Part shown: positions 35,380 to 48,320 of the stretch, piece by piece
Position numbering within the stretch: the stretch's first letter is position 1
Layout of the letters: every line of letters starts with the position of its first letter
Assembly: GCA_963170055.1 (NCBI GenBank)
Contig: CAUJGJ010000371.1
Location: forward strand, 1,775,311-1,839,310
Direction of reading: 5' to 3'
DNA from: Halisarca cf. caerulea
Lineage: Eukaryota > Porifera > Demospongiae > Chondrillida > Halisarcidae
DNA: 64,000 nt
The notes under the pieces: model-generated
Databases searched by the model: none
What the model saw: the letters and a program-made list of their open reading frames with translations, nothing else
What the model was told of the DNA's origin: nothing
Program-made: the position numbers and the translations under genes

Positions 35380-36700
35380 TCATTTCATAATTCAGATAGT
35401 AAACAAACCTGAATTTTTATTGTACAGAAACAGGCAAGTGTCAGAATATTATGATACTGGGATACTCTCTAATAATTGGTTTATAAAAAAATCAAAGATA
35501 AATTAAGTGAAGATGCAATAATGCAAGTTTTGAACAGGATTCTTGTGTAGCACAGATCAATTGAATAGAATCAATTGTACAGGAAGTTTCAACTGTATTA
35601 TATAGGCCTTTGTCAGCTGTAAGAGTAAAGACTACAGCGGAGTAGTTATAGTAGATAGAGGTTGAAAGTGGCGTTAATAAACAAATAAATGTGTACATGA
35701 CATGACATTGTGCAGATGTGCTGACAAGTACCTTAGAAGATCACAAGGTGTGAGTATTTTACACCCCCTAGTGAGGTCACTGGCTCATCTGACCTAATTC
35801 ACAATCAAATGTGAACAACAACTGTATATTATTAATAATAATAATATATTAAATCAGATGTTATACATGGTGCAAGGATAATCATATTCATAGAGTTTTA
35901 GTGTTAGATCAAGTTCTTGAATAATCATAACTTCTATGTAGGTTTGGGGAACATGTGACTGTTCCTTTCCAATGATTATGTAATGAAAGTTAATGTATAA
36001 TATTAGGCAATGGGAACTTAGCATGAAATTCTTGTAAACAAGTGTGACGTTTTTTCCTACTAATTTGATAAAATATTCTGTAATTACTTCCAGATCAATG
36101 TTTTGAAATTCAGAATCTTCAACTTTTGCTTTCACAGCTAGATCAGTCAAGGAGTAGGGTCCTTATTCTCATGTGTACATATGCATGTAAACTTATAACT
36201 ACCTTCTAGCACCTGCATAAAGATCAGTGTGTGCACATGTGTGTGTATGTGTGTATGTGTGCGTGCGTGCGTGTGCGTGCATGCGTGCGCGCGCGCGTGT
36301 GTGTGTGTGTGCGTGTGTGTGTGTGTGTATGTGCATGTGTGTATGCGTTTGTATGATTAATCATAATATCATAAGCTTAATGTATGTATAATTTCCCTAG
36401 TCCAGCCATTAACGTATAGCAATCATAAAGAAAAAAATAGGCTTTAGCAGTCACACCACGTGCACCTTTAGAAGAACTGTTGTTCTGTCTTCAATGCTGT
36501 AATAGGAAGATTCAGATTTAGAATGCGCCATATTCTAATATTATGAACCTTTACAGACAAAGTTTGACATATGTATATGGACTGCATTATATTATGTACA
36601 AATGAAATATATCTTGTATGATGTTTATAGGCCTGGGGCATTTTTTGTAGATTTTGACTTATAGACTTATATGGACAGAAAGCTTAAAGCCTTGTTACCC
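35380..36700. repeat. Sixth module copy and upstream flank of gene B
   Basis: Diverged copy of the 9480-10440 module ('AAACAGGCAAGTGTCAGAA', 'ATTTTACACCCCCTAGTGAGG') with a (GT)n/(GC)n tract 36230-36355, then 'GATTAATCATAA' and the flank shared with 10395-10720. No gene. Confidence 0.65.
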
Positions 36701-36965
36701 AAGTGACATAATCTGCTATCATGGCAAAGTGTAGGAAACAGTGTTCAAATGAGCTCACCAAAGAGTTTCAGTGGTCTGCTAACTCTTACAGTACACAAGA
36801 AGCAGAATGATACAAGGATGTGAATATTCAACAACCTGTCCTAACCCTGAGCTATGAATATCATTTATCAATCCTGTTTCCCAGTATCACTCTCTAACCC
36901 CTACGTCAAAGTTTATCGAATCTATACGCATACCAAATTTTGGCTGTGCGTAATGGGAAATCTTG

Positions 36966-37010
36966 GGGACATTCCCTGTAAGACAATGATGTCATGAGAG
37001 GGTTTAAAAG
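36966..37010 (+). promoter_or_regulatory. Promoter of SRCR-FN3 gene B: GGGACATTCC site and TATA box
   Basis: GGGACATTCC (36966-36975) and TTTAAAAG (37003-37010), 51 bp before the ATG at 37061, in a block shared with gene A and the 11-kb relic. Regulatory meaning is inference from conservation among paralogues and motif match. Confidence 0.6.
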
Positions 37011-37060
37011 TGTTCTCAGACAATGCGTTACCAGCAAATCAGAGCAAACAGAAAGACATT

Positions 37061-40000
37061 ATGTCATCGACAGTTTTCTTTGCCGTTGTGGTGTTTTTTG
37101 GTGGACTAGCTTTCCTGGATGCCCAGGAATTTGATGGGTGAGTGCTGGAGATGTGAAGATCATGTACTAAGCAAATGTTCAGGTATCAGGTATATATCCT
37201 TATTTTGCCTGAGAAGCCTTTAGCCAGTGGCTATACTTTTATAGCACCCAGAATGTTGCGTGCATAGGACTGGTTGTATAATGTAATTTTGCACCCATTA
37301 ATTGTACCCTATTCAAATCCTTGATTTGTACACTTTGTATTAAGGTTATGTGTATTTGATCTTCTACAGATGTGACCTTTGTACTCGACAAGTGCCCTAC
37401 AAAGTGCGTCTGACTCGGACAGTAACATACTACCATCGACCAACTGTATCCTATCGAACATGTACAGGAGGAAGATGGTTTCGGAGCAAAAGATGTAGCA
37501 CCAGGTAAATGAAAATAGTATGTACCTGGACTTTATGACATTCTTTCAAAATAAATCGCCAGCCTATACAAAAGGTGGAATGTCCCATCATTCATAGATT
37601 AAACGTACTGTGCCTAGTGTGCACAACATACGTATACAGTATAGTACTAAATTGCATGGTGGACCAAAGTAGTGTGTAGCTTATTGAGATTGCACTGTAA
37701 TTTAGATAATATTATATTATGTGTAGTCATTTGTAAACTTTAATTTCAAGTACATCCTGCATCCTTTCTGCAAATAGATCACTTAATATACGCTATACAG
37801 TGAAACCTCACTATAATCAACCCTGGATACAATGAACTCCTTGATATAACAAACATAGACCTTAGAATGCACACCTACAGTTACTATTACAGCATTTACT
37901 CTAATGTAAATAACCCCTAGCTGATATAGTGAACCTTTTCAGTGGTCCTGAGGGGGTTCATTATAGAAAGGTTCAACTGTATTATTAAAATACAGTCACA
38001 CCTGGTTTATCCAACACTGGGTTATCTGAAAACCTATTTTATAGCCAACACTCAATCGAGCTGCTGTGAAACACCATCACTATTCTGTGTATGCATGCAC
38101 AGTTGACCTTGATTTCTCCAATGCATGGTTCATCCATTGACACTGTATACTATGGTTTATCTGACACATTTTATATGAAGAACAGATGTGGTCAGATTAA
38201 TAAGGGACCACTGTAGTTATAAAACTTTTATCATAAGCATATGTCCTGTATAAACCTATCTATAGGTACAAAAATGGTGCATCAGTGGCACGGTATCGTT
38301 CTCAAGTATACTACGTGACAAGATACTGGACAATGAAGTATTGCTGTGTGGATACCCCTTCCAGTGAGTAGATAAGACTTTATTACCACAAAAACAAGAC
38401 ATTGAGATGCATTAAACTTTACAGCTTAGAGTGTTTAATATGTGACCATGCATGCTGTATATCACCAGTATAACTGTTCTGTAACTGCATGATATTATAT
38501 TAGGATCAACCATGGAGGGTAGAATCAAACTAGCTGACGGGCCAGCTCCCAACGAAGGTCGTCTGATGATCAACTACAAGAACCACTATGGAGCAGTGTG
38601 TGCCGACAGGTTTGGTACTTCAGATGCCAACACAGCTTGTCACCAGTTGGGGTTTGCTGGACAGGAGAGAATAACAGGTTGTTGTCCGTATGGAAGAAGA
38701 CCATACGGTGAGATCTGGTTGGATGAACTTGGCTGCAGTTCAAGGAATGTGTGGTTGGCCAACTGCACTCACAGAGGGTGGGGTGTGGAGGACTGCCACA
38801 ATGGACAGGAGATTGGAATCAGATGCAATCGTAAGCATATCAGTTCATTGAATAATGATAATATTTAATTCCAAAGCAAAGATATGGAGAAATACGTTCA
38901 TTAGTGCATACCCCGTATAATTCACACATCTCATTTTCCCTTCCTATAATTATACACTCGAACCACTCATACAGTCCACAATATACCGTATGCGAGTTAA
39001 CTTTCGCGGGACTAAACTTTCGCGGTATTCGCGGTTCGGGAGCCATCCGCGAATAATTCCTTCCGCGAATATTAAAGCAAAGTTTGCGTAACTGTATATA
39101 ATGGATGCCGTTCAGCTTAATAATGGCCGTTGTTCTATTGTTGCATGTGCATTGTTTATAGGTGTAAAAACGAACGACCTACAGTTTTCATTCAGCTACG
39201 TTGCTTGTAAGTTCAACGATGTCGATTCGATCGTACCTTACTGTCAAGAAGCGCGATGGGCCCGAGCTAGAAAAGGTTGCATCTTCTTCGATGGCAGATT
39301 CTGTTAAAAAAGAAATAAAGCAGACAGGAGATGGTTAAGGTTAGGATCATAGAACTGGCAAAGTTCCCACTTCATCTGTGAAAGTCGAGTATCCATAGTC
39401 ACAGCCTGAACGACAATTAACACTAGCGGCGGTCTAGCTTCCCGTTCAAAGGCAGGCCTATTTCGTCCGTTGAGAGACTTCTTATCGGCGAATCATTACA
39501 ACCAAACCTCAAGACAGGAACAGAATTGGACTTGGTTCGCTAATTTCGACGCTAACAGCAAAAAAATCCACTCAGCTTCATTATTTTTATTAGTATAGAT
39601 ATACTAGTGCATACATGTAATATAATAATATTAGTGACCCCTGCATCCGCGAAAATAAAAACCGCGAAAATTTGAAAATCCGCAATCCGCGAAAGTTTAG
39701 TCCCGCGAAAGTTAACTCGCATACGGTAGTACATCGAGATCTTGATAATTATTATATTAATTCCAGTTCTGTGTATCCGTAATTCAAGGAGTATATGTAG
39801 TGTTTCCCACAGAAATAAATTGTAACAGGGTGGCAGGGGGGTCCAGACAATTCATTGTCATCTGTTTTACTGTATATTTGTGTTCTTTATGAAGGAAAAG
39901 ATGTTAGGGTGTATAGAATATTGTTATTCTGCTGTATTACATTACTGGTAAAAGAGTTTTCAGCATCACAATGATTATTCAGCTCTTTTTAAAAGTTGCT

Positions 40001-41091
40001 GCTAGAAAAGCAACAGGGTGCTGCACCCTGTTGCAGATATACTGGGGGAAACACTGAGCTATATACATACCAAGCAATTTCCACTGCATTATGTTTAATT
40101 CATTTAATTCAAATCTGATTTGCTTGTAGAGCAGCTATAATACTGAATATGAATTCATTCATACATCTATAACAGCTGCTATATACAACAGCTGCAGATC
40201 TGCATGTTGCTGTAGAATTGCTCATATGATTTTGCACATAAAATGTTCCATTTCTGCCTTATAACAGCCTCTCTCAATCTCCGACTGTCTGGTGGGAAGC
40301 ATTCCTTTGAGGGTCGTGTTGAGCAGTACTTTGCCGGATCATGGGGTACTGTGTGCGACTACGGATGGGACATGAGAGATGCTAAAGTTGTATGCAGACA
40401 ACTTGGATTGGGAGCAGCAGTGAAGGCTTTAGGCGGTGCTTTCTTTGGTCAGGGTGGTGGGCCCACAATGTTCTCAAATGTGGACTGCATCGGTCATGAG
40501 ACAACTTTAGGTTGGTGCCTGCACTCCGGGTGGAAAGGGCGTGGTTGTTCACACTCAAGAGATGCCAATGTTATCTGCAAAGGTAAAAGACATGTGTACA
40601 TGCATGTGCCACCCTTCAAACGTATCATATATAGGAGACCACGTACAATTTTAAGTATTTAATAATATTTGCTTTAAATGTACATACTTTTATAATATGT
40701 AGGTCCTGTTCCACAAGGCTTCAGAGCAACAACTATCAGCACTAACTCAACTTCTTTCACCTTCAATCTTCCTCGGCAACTTCAGTTCACTGGTGTTCTA
40801 CAAGAATACAATATTACGGTGAAGTACAATCGCATACCAAATGCCTTCGGAAGATCGCATATCTTAACTATTTCTCCTACTGATCGCAAAAGTGTCAAAC
40901 CACAGTTCACTGTGTCTGGATTGACTCCCTGCTCTAATTACACCTTTGAAGTGGCTGTGCTAGTCTCAGAACAACAAGGAGGAACAGGGCCCTTCAGTGC
41001 TCCTTTGATTGTCACTACTAAGCCTGAAGGTTAGCTAGAATATCCCACACTTATCCTCAACATGCAAACACACACATAGGCAAATGTGCGT

Positions 41092-41165
<74 letters not shown>

Positions 41166-41187
41166 ACACACACACACACACACACGT

Positions 41188-41251
<64 letters not shown>

Positions 41252-41686
41252 GTACAATGTCATACACACACAAACACACATGCACATAATAGTACATGCA
41301 CCAGTACCTCTTCAAACAAATTTAAAGTGAAATATTATTTCTTTCTGTATCTTTCAGTGCCAGGTCATGTGCTGACCTTCACTGGAGTTTCAGCAAATGC
41401 GAGTTGTGTAAAACTGTCATTAAAACCTCCCACGCCATCCTACTGCAAGGAGATTGATTCCTACCAACTGACGTACTTCTCTGAACCAGGATTTGGAGTA
41501 CACATCGCCAAGTCACTTGCTCTGCCATCCCCCCTACCAGAAAACATGTACTATGCATGTGAACTGAAGGTAGATGTTCTCTACAAGTTCATGATTTCAG
41601 CAGTCAATGCAGCAGGATCTGGGCCGAGAGCTACCGCAATAGTCTATCATTACGACAAAGCCTACAATGTAGTGAGTTCCATTTGA
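37061..41686 (+). CDS. SRCR-FN3 gene B: secreted SRCR2-FN3(2) protein
   Basis: Seven exons: 37061-37137, 37370-37504, 38266-38363, 38504-38830, 40268-40582, 40703-41029, 41358-41686. Phases are consistent to the stop at 41684-41686, giving 535 residues. Signal peptide '[21 protein letters not shown]'. The Cys-rich EMI-like module (25-103) has 'CDLC', 'TCTGGRW', 'KRCSTR' and 'KYCCVD'. SRCR1 spans 104-212 and SRCR2 213-317 (all six group-A cysteines: TVC, VVC, VDC, GWC, GRGC, VIC). FN3 domains are at 318-426 and 427-535. The C-terminus is slightly longer than in A ('YDKAYNVVSSI'). The intron 38831-40267 carries a 741-bp TIR element, and the intron 41030-41357 a (CA)n tract. No transmembrane segment. 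This is the least disturbed family member and the best reference for the domain layout. Confidence 0.87.
37798..37979. mobile_element. Pogo-like MITE in intron 2 of gene B
   Basis: CAGTGAAACCTCACTATAAT ... TATAGAAAGGTTCAACTG, TA at both sides, 182 bp. Confidence 0.8.
37993..38213. mobile_element. Second pogo-like MITE in intron 2 of gene B
   Basis: CAGTCACACCTGGTTTATCC ... AATAAGGGACCACTG with flanking TA, only 13 bp after the previous MITE. A degenerate relative lies at 20630-20750 in the equivalent intron of gene A. Confidence 0.7.
38986..39726. mobile_element. 741-bp TIR element, CCGTATGCGAG family
   Basis: Ends CCGTATGCGAGTTAACTTTC and GAAAGTTAACTCGCATACGG are perfect inverted repeats flanked by TA, with further TTTCGCGG/CCGCGAAA inverted motifs inside. 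An internal ORF of 68 codons is unrecognised. Lies in intron 4 of gene B. The TA duplication fits Tc1/mariner-like nonautonomous elements. A sister family is at 57995-58321. Confidence 0.85.
41095..41260. repeat. (CA)n microsatellite in the last intron of gene B
   Basis: CA with CGTG interruptions, between the two FN3 exons. Confidence 0.95.
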
Positions 41687-42361
41687 GAGTATAAGCATAC
41701 ACGAAGGGGCAACTAATGCATAAATCACCTAATCACAACTGAAACACACCTTGGCATTTGTATGGGGTATGAGAGAATGTATATATACAGTACCTTCATA
41801 AATTTGTTATGTCACATTACATTATGCTACAGAACTGGTCACTACACAAATTTAATTGCATGTCCATAATATAATGTGTAATAATATTAATATTATTAAT
41901 TTAATCAGCGGAGGTAGTCATTTATTTCATTCCATGTAATTATTCTTTTTTTCAGTGATATGGTGCAGTGGCTGCTCAGTGAACTGAATGAATATACATA
42001 ATGAGGAGTAATCACATCCATAAGACATAAGGCATATGGTATATATACATGCTTCACATGATCGAACAATGTAAAATAATAATTAACTCCTGTATAGTGG
42101 TATGTATTTGTTTGCATGTACAATAATAAGCACTATATCAAATTTTCGTATCATAACTCCAAATGTAACAATTCAAATTTTTGTCATTTTATCACAATTA
42201 CCTGGATTAATTGTACTTTTTCTTTATTTTGTATACATATATTATCGTACAATGTCGTGAGTTCTTTACAAGTTTAGTTAAATGTCAATGTAAATGGCAA
42301 ATAGAAGAATATGAGGATTTCATTACTCATGTCAAGAAAGCACACAACCCACAATTGCGCC
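41687..42361. other. 3' flank of gene B, no feature recognised
   Basis: AT-rich, no ORF with recognisable homology, no repeat longer than short A/T runs. Partly similar to the 3' flank of gene A ('TTTTATCACAATTACC'). Confidence 0.5.
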
Positions 42362-42479
42362 TAGTCTGGGATTGACGACCCAATCTCACTCAGCCATTTC
42401 GGGGACTGACATGATGTCATGTATATAGTCCCCAAATATGGGCAAGCGAGATTGGGTTGGCAATGGTAACACCAGACTA
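42362..42479. mobile_element. Short TIR element (118 bp), TAGTCTGG ends
   Basis: Ends CTAGTCTGGGATTG and ACACCAGACTA are inverted, with an inner inverted pair 'CCCAATCTC'/'GAGATTGGG' and 'GGGGACT'/'AGTCCCC'. No coding content. Confidence 0.7.
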
Positions 42480-42659
42480 ATCATGCTAGTTATCCTTGGA
42501 TAGCACAATATACAGCAGAAAATTAATTTTAGCACAAATGGATCTAGATCTGCATGATGGGTTAATTGTCATAAGTGCAGATAATTAAGACCGGAGAGTC
42601 CCTACAACAGCATCATTGTAACACAAACAGAAGCCTCTCCAATTTAAAAATGCTTAATA

Positions 42660-43600
42660 TAAATATAAATAACACTTTACATGTGGGATATTATGAAGAC
42701 AAGTTACATACACACTGACACACCCACACCCACACACACTCACACAAATATAGACACATAAACACACACACACAAATATACACACACAAACACACACACA
42801 CACACATACATACACATGCACAAACATGTGCTGTGCATGTATGTGTGTATAACCCCCATAACCCAAACCCTAGCCCTGGGTACATATAGCGCTACAAAGA
42901 CCAAAATTTGACACATTCACAGTGGACACACATGAAGTTTCTGACGACTTAGTGCTGTGGATGACATATGCGTAGTACTGGGTATAATATGACGGCCGGT
43001 GCTAAGACCACTATTTAGCACATACGTAGCACCACACACATTCCCAGTGGACACACTTGAAGTTTTCAATATGCTACATGTGGGTGCACGTATTTGTGTA
43101 GCACTGGCATGGGTATAATAATTGGTGGCATTAATCTACATGTTAGGGTGCATGTAACTTATAAGCTGAGCAATGTTTGTCACATATTACAGTGATAGAT
43201 AATTTGCAATAGATGCACAAATACATTGCATCATCATAGACATGATATGCAATATGCACATACACATACACAAGGATAAGCACATATACATGCACATGAC
43301 TGCTTGTAAGGACTGGAGGTATGAATATAAAATTTAATTATAGCAGATGGTAAACTATAGCACAAAAGTCTATCTCTGCCTGATTGTACAAGTCCCTATA
43401 TAGGAAACTATACTTCTGCTTGAGCCCTGTCCTCGAGCTGCCTCTATACTGGATCAAATGACAACAGAATGTCACATTATAGAGGCTCCACAGTATTATG
43501 CTGCATGCATTTTGGCTGTTCATGCAAATAATATAAGCCAAGCACACTTTTCCTGCTATGTACGCAGAGTTTCCAACTTAATTGCACGTCATTGTTTTTT
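42660..43600. other. Intergenic, CA tract and degenerate repeats
   Basis: A compound (CA)n tract lies at 42712-42815. The stretch 43360-43460 ('AAGTCCCTATATAGGAAACT', 'ACTTCTGCT') has a diverged relative at 61890-61985. No gene seen. Confidence 0.5.
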
Positions 43601-43601
43601 A

Positions 43602-43929
43602 AATGACAAAATTTGGAATTGCTAACCCCCTGCAGTGGACCATTTCTAAGTTTGAAAACTTAGAAGTCCGTCGCCGCTTGGCCGTTAAAATGAGAAAGAT
43701 CACGTGAGGATTTGATCTGCTCTTAGCAACCGTTTATGTAGCTATTGCTGTCCTTCATAACCAGGACTATAGAAGTTTTGTTAAGCTGCCACACACACAT
43801 GGCTGAAGTATTTTTAGTTCCTTTGATTTTTAACAGTCAAGCGGCGACAGACCTCTAAGTTTTCTAACTTAGAAACGGTCCACTACAGGGGGTTATCAGG
43901 TTATGGCAATTCCAAATTTTGTCATTTTA
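43602..43929. mobile_element. TIR element, about 328 bp, GACAAAATTTGGAATTGC ends
   Basis: GACAAAATTTGGAATTGC and GCAATTCCAAATTTTGTC are inverted, followed inward by matching blocks 'ACCCCCTGCAGTGGACC'/'GGTCCACTACAGGGGGT' and 'TTCTAAGTT'. Arms of about 85 bp. No coding content. Confidence 0.85.
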
Positions 43930-44960
43930 CTACCCCCGGGATTAGCTATTTTCAGCAGATCAAATAAGTGGCTTTCTTTTGTCCTCAGTATAAGGCCTAT
44001 CCTCAGCTTTTCAGTTAGGTCCTGGCTGTCAGAGGATGTCACCCAGTGCTACTGATGAAAGGCGGTATTCCCCGAAAAGGCCTTATAGCACACTGGTGAA
44101 TGATCGCGTGAGGATTTGATCTGCTATTACTGAGCAACCTTTTATGTTACGTAATAATTGTTGTTCAAATTCTGATTGGTGGATGCATGCAATTACAATA
44201 TAATCCAATCACAGAATTATTAATTAATAATAATTTTGCATTCACACTGTGGGAATTGAACTGCTTAATGAACACTGGATATAGGAATAAGAGATCAAAT
44301 CACTCACACTATTTAAATCATAGCCTACAAGAATGTCTAGTTGTATAAATAATACTATGCATATAAACTCACAGGAAAAATCACTCAAGTTTGTTATCTA
44401 AACCAGTAACATTGTTATCTAATAAGTAATAGTTATTGTATGACCAACTGTGCATTGGCATATTTATTGCTCGAGTCAAGTCCAATGAAGAGCCAATGTA
44501 CAGTTGGTCATACAATAACTTGTTGTGGCCCCTAACTTGTTTTTCCTATTAGAGAGTCTGAGGTGTTTTGTGTCACATTGGGAGGTGTTTTTGGGTAGCT
44601 GTGCTCTACTTGTGTATGGGAAATGAATTGTTGGGCATTGGGTTGGCTTGCACCAACAAATATATGTATGTGGTGCCCCCCTAATTTTTTTTCTGGATCC
44701 ACCCTGAAATATTATTAGTATAGTATTCTTGTATTGAAGCTTGATCATGATGCCAGGTTGTCTCCAGCCAGCCCTCAGTCTATGACACATTGGTTAGGTG
44801 AGTCATATCATGTGTACTCTTATTGTGGGAATCAATTTGCTCCTTTGAGTAGTACTGTGGGGTAATACATACTCCTTGCCTAAGTCTTCCCTGTTGAAAC
44901 CACCCCATGCTTGTTCTTGCTGCTAGTTCAGCTTGTTACATCCACTTTAACATGTACAGG

Positions 44961-45006
<46 letters not shown>

Positions 45007-45240
45007 AACAAACACGTACAAATGCCTACATGTATACCGTACATTTGTCACAAACAATTACGTGCATAATTATTAATTGTTTACGTATTGTTTTATTGAT
45101 TGTAGTTGTACCAGAATATGTAATTATCATGTTATTGCCACAATGTGATAATAAACAATTAAAAGCATACCTACATATAGTTATGTGTTTAACTTTCAAA
45201 AAAAATTGTTTTACTGAATGTGGTTAGAGTATTACTAGCT
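43930..45240. other. Intergenic region with a hairpin element and (CA)n
   Basis: A hairpin at 44434-44518 has arms TTATTGTATGACCAACTGTG / TACAGTTGGTCATACAATAA. A (CA)n tract is at 44965-45001. No coding exon recognised. Confidence 0.55.
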
Positions 45241-45248
45241 CGTGTACA

Positions 45249-45255
45249 TATAAAG
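45249..45255 (+). promoter_or_regulatory. TATA box before the orphan exon
   Basis: TATAAAG 58 bp upstream of the ATG at 45313. The rest of the family promoter block (GGGACATYCC) is not present here. Confidence 0.4.
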
Positions 45256-45312
45256 AAGCACCTTATAGTGTTAAGAAATATAGCAGCTGCTGCAAACAAT
45301 CGATAAAGTACA

Positions 45313-45401
45313 ATGCCATTTACTGCAACAGTAACTATTATCTCAACTATTCTGGTGTTCTTCGATGGGCTAGTACTCCTGAGAGCACAACAATTTGAAG
45401 G
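45313..45401 (+). CDS. Orphan signal-peptide exon of the SRCR-FN3 family
   Basis: ATG at 45313 starts 'MPFTATVTIISTILVFFDG', continues to 'LVLLRAQQFEG' and ends at a good GT donor (GG|GTACGT) in phase 2, exactly as exon 1 of genes A and B. The next family exon 2 in phase is at 49439, which belongs to gene C; gene C has its own exon 1 at 48825 with a weaker donor (GG|GTTGCG). This may be an alternative first exon of gene C or the remnant of another paralogue. No intervening exon 2 was found. Confidence 0.65.
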
Positions 45402-45550
45402 GTACGTCTTCATGGTTATAGCAAGAGCATGGCAGCTAGTGTTAGCTGCAGCTGTGTTTGTATATATAAGCAGACTGCATGAGTGTAAATTTTACTGTGT
45501 ATGAACATGCCTGGCATAATATAACAGTCATGTAATAACTCAGATGAATC

Positions 45551-45868
45551 ATTGCGAAACCGGTGCAGGGCCAGGTGGGCAAAGGGCAAGACGGGCATAG
45601 GGCTAGACGAGCACTGTGCAAATTCCTACATCCCGCAGCACAGTCATATATATTATGATATATATATATATATGTATATACAATGTGCTGCACATGCGGG
45701 ATGTAGGAATTTGCACAGTGCTCGTCTAGCCCTATGCCCGTCTTGCCCTTTACCCACCTGGCCCTGCACCGGTTTCGCAATCTACCCTTGTTCCATGGGT
45801 TTTTGGAGGATTCTTTTTGCACAGTCCTGCGTCAATCCTACATCCTTTAACCATTTTTAAATGGTTTA
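45551..45868. mobile_element. Foldback element of the CTAGCCCTATG family
   Basis: Long inverted arms: ATTGCGAAACCGGTGCAGGG ... and its complement ending CCGGTTTCGCAAT at 45781, meeting around a (TA)n centre near 45660. The right side continues to 'CCATTTTTAAATGG' at 45868. Arms contain CGGGCATAGGGCTAGACG microrepeats. Confidence 0.85.
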
Positions 45869-46668
45869 CTAAGATCTTGTAGGACCTGGCATCCTTTCAA
45901 ACTGGTAATACATAGGTGTAGGAACCATGGGGGCTAGAGGGGCTATAGCCCCCCCCCCCTTCCCCCCCCGAAAGTACTAGTCATTCCTATGCCAATGTAA
46001 TATATATTAGGGAGCAGTAGAGCTAGAAGACAATATTGTATGTTTCTTTGAAAGCCCCCATCACGGGATTGATCAAGCAAACTCTTCAGACTAATATACT
46101 ACTGGATACTGCATGTTTGGACAAGGTCACTGAACTGGTGAAATAATAATATAACTTGCAAGAAAAATGTACCATGATCAAGGTGGTGAACTTACTTCAA
46201 TGCATAAAAGTAATGTGCTTTATATAAAATTCTACGAAGGTTGTTCATTGCTTCCTGAAAAGATCCACTATGCAGTGGAACCCTCTAATCCAGCCCCCTG
46301 AATTACAGACACCCCTCTAATGTGGACCATATGATATACAGCACAAAGTATCCTGGGTAGTGGTTTCCATTAAAAACTTTCCATATCATTGGTGCTATTA
46401 CAGTCAACTTCCCTAATACTTCATGATTATATCAAAAATGGATACCTGATTCATTATAATTGGAAAGCTTCTGGAAAGTCTCTGGGAAACCATGCCCTAC
46501 ATCAGCATGGCCGTAGGAGCACCATTTTGATTGGTCTGGTCAGTTTGAGCCAACCACTACATACTGCACTCGGACCGGTCATGCATGTTTCAGTTTATAC
46601 AATTATATAGTGTAAGTGCATAGTAACACTATTGAACTTGCATTGAAACCAATAAACTAAAGCATTCG
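45869..46668. other. Intergenic, no gene recognised
   Basis: Poly-C runs at 45951-45969; a degenerate pogo-like MITE start 'CAGTGGAACCCTCTAATCC' at 46274. No coding exon. Confidence 0.5.
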
Positions 46669-47382
46669 CATGTGGGACATGTCCACGCTAATTTATAGGT
46701 GTGAAATTTACGTCGATTTTTCGAAGGTTTGTTCTCAGCCTGTGTGGGTCTGAGAACATTTTTCTAAGAGAACAACACTCAAACTTTTAAATAATATCCA
46801 TTTCGAAGGCTTTCTGCCCTTCATTGGTGAAATACGACCGGCTTCCTGACCCCTACTTGACACCGAAATCGCTTGGGTGCAAAGCACAGGAACACCCCAA
46901 GGATGAGTAAGCTGGTATAGCACTATACCAGAAGATTTACTAAAATCTCCAGGCATGGGATCTAGCAGCTCTTCACAAAACCCAAGTAATGGCAAAACAG
47001 GGTTTACCAACAACATTTACAACGCCCATAACTTCGGACACGAAGTGAAGTACAATTTTCCATGCATAGAAAAGTTGAGTTGTGTAGTGAACTCCCAATA
47101 CGCAGTAAATAAACCATTCTTTGGCGATTCTGTGCGTTGCACCCAGAAGAAAACTAAAATTCTCAAGAACATTGAGTTGGATCACATGTGAGCGTGTGGC
47201 AAACCAGCAGTGACGACAGTAAACATCACTAAACACGGATTTGGCATTTGTATATGCCTGAATAGCAGCCCGAAACACGAGATAACTATGTGACTAATAT
47301 TTTATAGGCGCCTAAATATAACATTTTATCACTATGCAGACTGAGGAGCGCTATCATAACAAACCTGGACATGTCCCACATG
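46669..47382. mobile_element. 714-bp element with CATGTGGGACATGTCC ends, copy 1
   Basis: Ends CATGTGGGACATGTCC and GGACATGTCCCACATG are perfect 16-bp inverted repeats, themselves near-palindromic. Related to 59173-59898 in length, ends and internal text ('GCTAATT', 'GGTGTGAAA', 'TATTTTATCACTATGCA'). No long ORF. Superfamily not identified. Confidence 0.85.
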
Positions 47383-48220
47383 TGTTTATTAGTTCCTACA
47401 AAACAACCCAAATAAATAAACATCATTTGCATGCTGCTGAAACTTCCACTTCTTAAACTAATAAATGGTAAAAGGGCTATATTCTCCGCTGGTTATTCTG
47501 CTCAAAAGTCCTCTTTGGGAATGGAAATTTATATGGTTGATGTGAAGAGGCAGGTAGTGGGTTATCCAATGATTCAGCAATGATTTTATAGCACTGTTGC
47601 ATGAAAAGAATTAGTACTTAGCGAACAAAGTATTGACACGTGACTACATGCAAAAATGGCATTGAAGTGAACACATTTCTCGCACGATCGGCGGAATCGT
47701 CTAGTAAATGATCGTGGATAAGCAGACTGAGTAGAAATCTCCCAATTCTGGTGTATAAAGGTAATTGACTTAAGCTGTAGTGAAACATTATTATCACTGC
47801 TTGTGTTATGTGCATTTCTGAGTCTGCTAAAAAGTACTGAGTTTGGCTGAAATATTGGTTCAGTGAAAACCGTACCAACTGGACCTACTCCCATGTCCAT
47901 GATCAGTACAAATTATGAAAAGGGCCTTGATGCACAACATGTAATACTTTTAAAGCTGGCCATTTATTATTATATAATAAAGAAAACAAACTTTTCAAGC
48001 TAGTTGCACATATGTCAAAGTGAACTCTTTTACTGAAAATATACTGCATCGATGGCCACTGTTTTGGGTAATATAATATGGGTTTGCAGGTATGTACACA
48101 TTCTAATAGCCTATTAAGGAGTACTGGGTATTATATACAAATTTAGGCACACATTTATCGAATCATACGTGCATGCACATGCCCCGGCCCACACACACAT
48201 ACATGCCCACACGCACACAA
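47383..48220. other. Intergenic, no feature recognised
   Basis: No repeat or coding exon that can be supported; only short ORFs in unrelated frames. Confidence 0.45.
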
Positions 48221-48320
48221 TATTGGGGACATCCCCCCTATAGGGCAATGACATTGTGATAGGCTTTAGAAGTGTACATTCTCAGACAATGTTTAACCAG
48301 CAAATCAGACCAAATAGAGC
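48221..48320 (+). promoter_or_regulatory. Relic of the SRCR-family promoter block
   Basis: GGGACATCCC at 48226-48235, then 'CAATGACATTGTGATAGG', a degraded TATA (CTTTAGAAG) and 'CAGCAAATCAGACCAAATAG', colinear with the promoters of A and B. No ATG or signal exon follows at the expected place. Confidence 0.65.

Noticed and set aside
39101..39307. 68-codon frame inside the 741-bp TIR element as a transposase fragment
   Set aside because: Too short, with no catalytic motif visible.
46955..47191. 78-codon frame inside the CATGTGGGACATGTCC element
   Set aside because: Not preserved in the sister element at 59.2 kb and no recognisable motif.
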